The translations under genes were made by a program, and so were the position numbers. Below, one piece after another: positions 7,030-11,590 of a DNA stretch of 11,590 nucleotides; position 1 is the stretch's first letter; each line of letters starts with the position of its first letter. Source of the DNA: Clostridiales bacterium (GTDB lineage: Bacteria > Bacillota > Clostridia > Oscillospirales > Acutalibacteraceae); NCBI GenBank assembly GCA_021200075.1, contig JAJQGZ010000166.1, positions 1-11,590 of the forward strand, given 5' to 3'. The notes beneath the pieces are model-generated. The model searched no databases. It was not told the DNA's origin and saw nothing but the letters and a program-made list of their open reading frames with translations.

Positions 7030-7764
7030 ATGTATAAAGAAAATATTTATAAAATTATTTCAAACAAAAATATTGCAAAAAGCGTTTATAAAATGATTTT
7101 AGAGGGCGACGCTCAGTATATCACCGCCCCGGGTCAGTTTATAAATATCAAGCTTGCCAATAAATTTCTCCGCCGTCCGATTTCCGTTTGCGATTGCGAT
7201 GAAAATACAATAACAATTATTTATAAGGTTGTCGGCGACGGCACTTGTATAATGTCGCAGATGCAAAGCGGCGAAGCTCTTGATATTTTAATCGGTCTCG
7301 GCAACGGCTATGATATTTCAAAGTCCGAAAAACCGCTTCTTATCGGCGGTGGTGTCGGCGTTCCTCCGCTTTATATGCTTGCAAAAAAGCTCCTTGCGGA
7401 CAATCAAAAACCGTCCGTTATTTTAGGCTTTAATACTGCGGATGAAATTTTTTACGAGCAGGAGTTTAAGGAGCTCGGCATATCCGTAACCGTGGCGACT
7501 GCCGACGGCTCGTACGGGGTTAAAGGCTTTGTAACCGACGCTCTTTCATCAATCGGCTGCTATGATTATGTTTACACCTGCGGTCCATTGCCCATGCTTA
7601 AAGCCGTTTACGATAATACGGATGTATCGGGTCAGTTCTCTTTTGAGGAAAGGATGAGTTGCGGTTTCGGCGCCTGTATGGGCTGTTCCTGCAAAACAAA
7701 GTACGGCAATAAAAGAATTTGCAAGGACGGGCCTGTTCTCGTTAAGGAGGAGATAATATGGTAG
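7030..7764 (+). CDS. pyrK: Dihydroorotate dehydrogenase electron transfer subunit
   Basis: PyrK is the FAD and [2Fe-2S] subunit that lets class 1B dihydroorotate dehydrogenase reduce NAD+. The 244-residue protein has a flavin-binding FLRRPISVCD (46-55) in a ferredoxin-reductase-like barrel. A glycine-rich nucleotide-domain motif IGGGVGVPPLY (105-115) and YTCGPLPML (182-190) follow. The C-terminal cluster ligands are C211, C216, C219 and C231 in the C-x4-C-x2-C-x11-C arrangement, plus a non-ligand C221. The loop before the last Cys is a few residues shorter than in Lactococcus PyrK. The ribosome binding site is weak (AGGATTGG), so translation may rely on coupling from carB 9 nt upstream. The end overlaps pyrD by 7 nt, fitting co-assembly of the two subunits. 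Confidence 0.95.
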   Translation: MYKENIYKIISNKNIAKSVYKMILEGDAQYITAPGQFINIKLANKFLRRPISVCDCDENTITIIYKVVGDGTCIMSQMQSGEALDILIGLGNGYDISKSEKPLLIGGGVGVPPLYMLAKKLLADNQKPSVILGFNTADEIFYEQEFKELGISVTVATADGSYGVKGFVTDALSSIGCYDYVYTCGPLPMLKAVYDNTDVSGQFSFEERMSCGFGACMGCSCKTKYGNKRICKDGPVLVKEEIIW

Positions 7765-8669
7765 ATTTATCGGTTTGTCTCGCCGGTATGGAAATGGATA
7801 ATCCTGTTGTTCCGGCTTCGGGAACTTTCGGCTACGGTCGGGAATTTAAGGATTTTTACGATATTAATATTCTCGGTTCGTTCTCGTTTAAAGGTACGAC
7901 AAAGGAACCCAGATTCGGCAATCCGACTCCGAGAATAGCTGAATGTACCTGCGGTATGATTAACGCCGTAGGGCTTCAAAATCCCGGTGTTGACAGTGTG
8001 ATCGAACACGAACTGCCGGAAATGAAAAAGTTTTTCGGTAAAAAGGTTATTGCAAATGTTTCGGGCTTTTCGGTAGACGATTACGCATACACCTGTCAGC
8101 TTTTGGATAAGCAGGAGCAGGTCGGTATACTTGAGGTAAATGTTTCCTGCCCGAATGTTCACGGCGGCGGTATAAGCTTCGGCACTTTGCCCGAATCAGC
8201 CGCACAGGTTACAAAAACCGTCAAGGCTGTTACGACAAAGCCGGTGTTCATCAAACTTTCACCTAATGTTACGGACATTGTTTCCATAGCCAAGGCGTGC
8301 GAGGAAGCGGGAGCCGACGGTATCTGCCTTATTAATACTCTTCTTGGTATGAGGATTGATATTAATAAACGCAAGCCGATTATTGCCAATAAAATGGGTG
8401 GCTTCAGCGGAGACGCAATTTTCCCCGTAGCTGTAAGAATAGTATATCAGGTTGCCAAAGCCTGCAATATACCCGTTATGGGATGCGGCGGAGTTTCAAG
8501 CGCCGATAATGTTATTGAGATGATGATGGCAGGCGCAACGGCGGTTCAGGTCGGTGCGGCAAACCTTGTCAATCCGTATGTTTGCAGGGATATAATTGAA
8601 GCTCTTCCGTCAGTGTGCGAAAGGCTTAATATAAATAAAATCAGCGATATTATAGGAGTGATAGATTAA
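7758..8669 (+). CDS. pyrD: Dihydroorotate dehydrogenase catalytic subunit (class 1B)
   Basis: FMN-dependent oxidation of dihydroorotate to orotate in the cytosol, passing electrons through PyrK to NAD+. At 303 residues it has the normal class 1 length. Diagnostic features are K45 (SFKGTT), NAVGLQNPG (69-77), the catalytic cysteine C131 in NVSCPN (a Cys base marks class 1, not the membrane class 2 with Ser), IKLSPNVTDI (165-174), and the C-terminal phosphate-binding GCGGVSS (242-248) and GATAVQVGAA (259-268). The adjacent pyrK identifies it as subclass 1B. AAGGAGG at 7744-7750 gives a strong translation start. It shares one base with pyrF (TAATG). Confidence 0.96.
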   Translation: MVDLSVCLAGMEMDNPVVPASGTFGYGREFKDFYDINILGSFSFKGTTKEPRFGNPTPRIAECTCGMINAVGLQNPGVDSVIEHELPEMKKFFGKKVIANVSGFSVDDYAYTCQLLDKQEQVGILEVNVSCPNVHGGGISFGTLPESAAQVTKTVKAVTTKPVFIKLSPNVTDIVSIAKACEEAGADGICLINTLLGMRIDINKRKPIIANKMGGFSGDAIFPVAVRIVYQVAKACNIPVMGCGGVSSADNVIEMMMAGATAVQVGAANLVNPYVCRDIIEALPSVCERLNINKISDIIGVID

Positions 8670-9367
8670 TGGGTAAAGATGTTATTGTTGCGTGCGATTT
8701 TCCGTCGGCTGCCGAGACCTTTGATTTTCTCGATAAGTTCACGGACGAAAAACCGTTTGTCAAAATCGGTATGGAGCTTTTTTATGCCGAGGGGCCGTCG
8801 ATTGTCAGAGAGATAAAAAAGAGAGGGCATAAGATTTTCCTTGATTTAAAGCTTCACGATATTCCCAATACCGTCAAAAAGTCAATGGCGGTTCTTTCAA
8901 AGCTTGATGTGGATATGACAAACCTCCACGCTGCCGGGACTGTCGAGATGATGAAATACGCTCTTGAGGGCTTACCAAGACCCGACGGCACAAGGCCCAT
9001 TCTTATCGCCGTTACGCAGCTTACATCCACAAGCGAGGAAAGGATGCAAAACGAGCTTTTGATAAACGCTTCGATAAACGATACAATTGTAAAATATGCT
9101 CAAAATGCAAAGACCGTTGGGCTCGACGGAGTAGTATGCTCTCCACTTGAAGCAGGTATGGTTAAGGAAAATTGCGGTGCGGATTTTATCACCGTAACCC
9201 CGGGAGTTCGATTTGCAGACGGCGACATCGGCGATCAAGTGAGAGTTACAACTCCTGCTAAAGCTAAGGAAATTGGCTCGGATTACATTGTAGTCGGCAG
9301 ACCGATTACGGCGTTAGACGACCCGGTCGGAGCTTACAGAAGATGCGTTGAAGAATTTGTAGGATAA
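8669..9367 (+). CDS. pyrF: Orotidine 5'-phosphate decarboxylase (short bacterial group)
   Basis: Decarboxylates OMP to UMP, the last pathway step. The 232-residue TIM-barrel protein shows the canonical catalytic tetrad region: D10 (ACDF), K32 (VKIGMELF) and DLKLHDIPNT with D59, K61 and D64. The phosphate-gripping loop VVGRPIT (R211) and VTPGVRF (176-182) are also present. The size and motif spacing match the common PyrF of Bacillus and E. coli, not the longer mycobacterial/Myxococcus type. The start overlaps the pyrD stop by one base, with AGGAG at 8654-8658. Confidence 0.96.
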   Translation: MGKDVIVACDFPSAAETFDFLDKFTDEKPFVKIGMELFYAEGPSIVREIKKRGHKIFLDLKLHDIPNTVKKSMAVLSKLDVDMTNLHAAGTVEMMKYALEGLPRPDGTRPILIAVTQLTSTSEERMQNELLINASINDTIVKYAQNAKTVGLDGVVCSPLEAGMVKENCGADFITVTPGVRFADGDIGDQVRVTTPAKAKEIGSDYIVVGRPITALDDPVGAYRRCVEEFVG

Positions 9368-9378
9368 GGAGAATTTTG

Positions 9379-10035
9379 ATGGAAAGCTATAAAAGAGAAT
9401 TTATACAGTTTTTGGAGAATGCAGGCGTGCTGAAATTCGGCGATTTTATCGCAAAAAGCGGAAGAAAAATTCCTTATTTCATCAATGCCGGAGATATTAA
9501 AACAGGCGCTCAGATTCAAAAGCTCGGCGAATTTTACGTCAAGGCTTATTTTGAAAAATTGGGCAAAAAGCCATCGGTTCTTTTCGGCCCTGCATATAAA
9601 GGTATACCGATTGCCGTTTCCGTTGCTTCGGCTCTTGCCTCTCAGGGTCTTGATGTTCCGTTTTTCTTTAACAGGAAAGAGGAAAAGGATCACGGCGAGG
9701 GCGGCATTTTCGTCGGCTATACTCCCAAATCCGGTGAAGAGGTCGTTATAGTAGAGGATGTTATTACCGCCGGCATGGCAATTCGTGAGAGTATGTCAAT
9801 CCTTTCAAAGCTCGACGGAGTAAAGGTTTCTGCCGTGTTTGTTATGGTTGACCGCAAGGAAAAGGGCAAGACGGAAAAATCCGCTATGGCTGAGGTCGGC
9901 AAGGAATACGGCTTTCCTGTATATTCCGTTGTCGATGTATATGATATTATTGAATATCTCGAAGAGGACGAAAGCAATCTTGAAAATGTAAACCGTATAA
10001 AAAATCATCTCAAAATTAACGGTGCAAAAGACTGA
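9379..10035 (+). CDS. pyrE: Orotate phosphoribosyltransferase (E. coli-like form)
   Basis: Transfers ribose 5-phosphate from PRPP to orotate, giving OMP. I chose ATG 9379 (218 residues) over the in-frame TTG at 9376 because AAGGAG (9366-9371) lies 7 nt upstream of the ATG. The PRPP-binding motif VVIVEDVITAGMA spans 122-134. The catalytic flexible loop FNRKEEKDHGEGG carries K100, K103 and H105. Motifs such as LKFGDF, SGRKIPYF and LFGPAYKGIPIA, together with the length, closely recall the E. coli enzyme (LKFGEF, SGRKSPYF, LFGPAYKGIPIA) more than Bacillus PyrE. It lies 11 nt after pyrF and 38 nt before pyrB, the widest gap in the operon. Confidence 0.95.
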   Translation: MESYKREFIQFLENAGVLKFGDFIAKSGRKIPYFINAGDIKTGAQIQKLGEFYVKAYFEKLGKKPSVLFGPAYKGIPIAVSVASALASQGLDVPFFFNRKEEKDHGEGGIFVGYTPKSGEEVVIVEDVITAGMAIRESMSILSKLDGVKVSAVFVMVDRKEKGKTEKSAMAEVGKEYGFPVYSVVDVYDIIEYLEEDESNLENVNRIKNHLKINGAKD

Positions 10036-10073
10036 ACCGTTATTAATATTCATACCGGAAGAAAGGAATAAAT

Positions 10074-10997
10074 ATGCGACATCTACTTGATACAACCGAT
10101 TTATCATTAAAGGAAATCGATGATATGATAGCACTTGCCGGCGATATTATTAATAATAAAGAAAAGTACGCTCATATCTGCGACGGAAAAAAGCTTGCCG
10201 TCCTTTTCTTTGAGCCGTCAACGAGAACCCGGCTTTCGTTTGAAGCGGCTATGATGGAGCTCAGCGGTAATGTTATCGGCTTTTCGGAAGCCGCTTCATC
10301 CTCCGCCTCAAAAGGGGAGAGTGTGGAGGATACCGTTATGATGGTTTCCTGCTATGCGGATATTATCGCAATGCGTCATCCGCTCGAGGGAGCGCCCCAT
10401 GTTGCAAGCTTCAAAAGCTCTGTTCCAATAATCAACGCAGGCGACGGCGGTCATTCCCACCCGACCCAGACTCTTACCGACCTGCTCACAATTTACAGGG
10501 AAAAGAACAGGTTTGATAATCTCACACTCGGTCTTTGCGGCGATTTAAAATTCGGCAGAACCGTTCATTCCCTCATCAAAGCGATGAGCCGTTACAATAA
10601 TGTCAAATTCGTACTCATTTCGCCCAAGGAGTTAGCCGTACCGGATTATATCAAAAGCGATATACTCGATAAAAACGGTTGTGAATATATTGAAGCCGAG
10701 ACTATGGAAGAAGTTATGGATTCTCTCGATATTCTCTATATGACCCGTATCCAGCGTGAACGCTTCTTCTCCGAAGATGAGTATTTAAAGCATAAGGACG
10801 CCTTTATTCTTGACCTTGATAAGCTCAAAAGTGCAAAACCCGATTTAACGATTATGCACCCTCTGCCCAGAGTAAACGAAATTGCAAGAGAGGTTGACAA
10901 CGACCCGAGGGCAAAATATTTTGTTCAGGCTCTTAACGGCAAATATATCCGTATGGCTCTTATCAAAACCCTGCTTGAATGGGGAGGTGCGTTGTAA
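10074..10997 (+). CDS. pyrB: Aspartate carbamoyltransferase catalytic subunit
   Basis: Condenses carbamoyl phosphate with aspartate to N-carbamoyl-aspartate, step 2 of the pathway. At 307 residues it matches the family. The carbamoyl-phosphate site FFEPSTRTRLSFE holds S49, T50, R51 and T52. The loop lysine is K80 (SASKGES), and further active-site residues are H129/Q132 (GHSHPTQT), R225/R228 in MTRIQRERF and HPLPR (262-266). The ATG has AAAGGAA at about 10062-10068. It is followed directly by pyrI, so the E. coli-type catalytic trimer/regulatory dimer holoenzyme is expected. Genes for steps 1 and 3-6 precede it in the operon, so the step-2 enzyme is made from the distal end of the transcript. 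Confidence 0.96.
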   Translation: MRHLLDTTDLSLKEIDDMIALAGDIINNKEKYAHICDGKKLAVLFFEPSTRTRLSFEAAMMELSGNVIGFSEAASSSASKGESVEDTVMMVSCYADIIAMRHPLEGAPHVASFKSSVPIINAGDGGHSHPTQTLTDLLTIYREKNRFDNLTLGLCGDLKFGRTVHSLIKAMSRYNNVKFVLISPKELAVPDYIKSDILDKNGCEYIEAETMEEVMDSLDILYMTRIQRERFFSEDEYLKHKDAFILDLDKLKSAKPDLTIMHPLPRVNEIAREVDNDPRAKYFVQALNGKYIRMALIKTLLEWGGAL

Positions 10998-11407
10998 TGA
11001 AAATTGATGAAATAGAAAACGGCATTGTCTTCGACCATATCACAGCCGGCAAGGGTATGGCTGTGTATGAGGCACTGCATCTTGATAAACTCTCCTGCCA
11101 GGTTGCAATTATCCAAAATGCCAGGAGCGAAAAAATGGGTGCAAAGGATATTATCAAGATTAACGAGCTGATAGATATTAATCTCGATGTCCTTTGCTAT
11201 ATTGATAAAAATATCACCGTAAATGTTATCATCAACGGTAAATCGGTGGAGAAAAAGGCCCTCTCTCTACCTGCTTCTCTTACCAATGTTATCAAATGCT
11301 CAAACCCACGCTGTATTAGCAATAACGAGGATATAGACCACATCTTCACCCTTGTTGACGATAAAGGCACCTACCGTTGCCTTTATTGCGAAACCCGGGC
11401 AAATTAA
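10997..11407 (+). CDS. pyrI: Aspartate carbamoyltransferase regulatory subunit
   Basis: Non-catalytic subunit that binds CTP/ATP and couples nucleotide levels to PyrB activity. I place the start at ATG 10997, sharing one base with the pyrB TAA, because GGGAGGTG (10982-10989) precedes it. An in-frame ATG 18 nt earlier lies within pyrB and lacks a site of its own. The 136-residue product is shorter than E. coli PyrI (153), mainly at the N-terminus. Likely nucleotide-site residues are D13 (FDHI), K50 and K54 (AKDIIKIN) and K82 (GKSVEKK), paralleling E. coli D19, K56, K60 and K94. The zinc-binding C-terminus is intact: C101, C106, C128 and C131, spaced C-x4-C...C-x2-C. Allosteric control by CTP is therefore expected. 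It is the last gene of the operon. Confidence 0.94.
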   Translation: MKIDEIENGIVFDHITAGKGMAVYEALHLDKLSCQVAIIQNARSEKMGAKDIIKINELIDINLDVLCYIDKNITVNVIINGKSVEKKALSLPASLTNVIKCSNPRCISNNEDIDHIFTLVDDKGTYRCLYCETRAN

Positions 11408-11442
11408 ATTTAAGAATATATATGTAACAATATGTTTTGTAG

Positions 11443-11477
11443 TGTAAAGTGTCATCTAAACCTTTACAATCATTTTT
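11443..11477 (+). terminator. pyrI: Possible weak intrinsic terminator of the pyr operon
   Basis: TGTAAAG (11443-11449) can pair with CTTTACA (11462-11468) across a 12-nt loop, followed by TTTTT at 11473-11477. The stem is short and A/U-rich, so stability is low and termination may be inefficient. It lies 35 nt after the pyrI stop. Confidence 0.35.
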
Positions 11478-11555
11478 GCATTGTATAAATTTATTTCTTA
11501 ATCTAAATATTGTTGGGCATATCAAAAATCTGTAGTACTCTGTCCTCATTAAAAC

Positions 11556-11584
11556 TTTACATAACAGCACTTTTGTGGTATAAT
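11556..11584 (+). promoter_or_regulatory. Extended -10 promoter for a gene beyond the right edge
   Basis: TTTACA (11556-11561), a 17-bp spacer and TATAAT (11579-11584), with an extended -10 TG at 11576-11577 (TGG directly before TATAAT). This is a near-consensus housekeeping promoter and implies a new + strand transcription unit starting just outside the window. Confidence 0.65.
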
Positions 11585-11590
11585 AGACCT

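Larger units (their letters stand above)
11408..11590. other. AT-rich region downstream of the pyr operon
   Basis: No convincing coding sequence on either strand. It holds a weak hairpin with a T run (11443-11477) and, at the far right, a strong promoter pointing out of the window. A TTTACA/TATAAA pair at 11463-11489 has only 15-bp spacing and overlaps the hairpin, so I do not call it. Confidence 0.6.

Noticed and set aside
10979..10999. Earlier pyrI start at ATG 10979
   Set aside because: This ATG lies within the pyrB end and would add six residues absent from the family; the GGGAGGTG site fits ATG 10997.
11463..11489. Second promoter TTTACA/TATAAA downstream of pyrI
   Set aside because: 15-bp spacing and overlap with the terminator-like hairpin make it weaker than the promoter at 11556-11584.

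Overview
The window carries a nearly self-sufficient de novo pyrimidine (UMP) biosynthesis operon on the + strand (about 1478-11407). Upstream, on the - strand, is the 5' part of a divergent glycoside hydrolase family 4 gene. The genes point to a low-to-moderate GC anaerobic Firmicute, most likely a gut-type Clostridia/Oscillospiraceae member. The reasons are an electron-transfer PyrK paired with a class 1B PyrD, a separate zinc-binding PyrI, strong AGGAGG-type ribosome binding sites, AT-rich intergenic DNA and an NAD-dependent GH4 enzyme. That placement is inference; there is no rRNA or other marker here.

Layout: 1-1125 (-) is a GH4 gene split by a one-base frameshift at a run of eight A (299-306) and cut by the window edge. 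1126-1477 is a divergent regulatory region with a strong pyr promoter (TTGACT-18-TATAAT, 1423-1452). A 13-bp perfect inverted repeat sits there, with one copy over the pyr -10/start region and the other about 125 bp upstream. 1478-11407 holds pyrC, carA, carB, pyrK, pyrD, pyrF, pyrE, pyrB and pyrI. Most of these overlap or are separated by only a few bases; the widest gap is 38 nt, before pyrB. 11408-11590 is AT-rich, with a weak terminator-like hairpin and a good promoter firing out of the right edge.

Together the genes cover every step to UMP. CarAB makes carbamoyl phosphate, PyrB with regulatory PyrI makes carbamoyl aspartate, PyrC closes it to dihydroorotate, PyrD/PyrK oxidise this with NAD+, PyrE adds PRPP, and PyrF decarboxylates OMP. 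No pyrR, uracil permease or attenuator leader is visible. The inferred leader is only about 18-20 nt, so control must act at initiation, through effectors on CarB and PyrI, or through something outside the window.

The most notable observation is an in-frame TAA at 5977-5979 inside carB, exactly at the Glu position of the conserved GGRAME motif. The reading frame is otherwise intact for another 346 codons. With the GH4 frameshift this makes two apparent gene breaks in one window. They may be sequencing or assembly errors, recent mutations, or, least likely, recoding. I see no evidence of a wholly new system such as a defence island, CRISPR array or mobile element.
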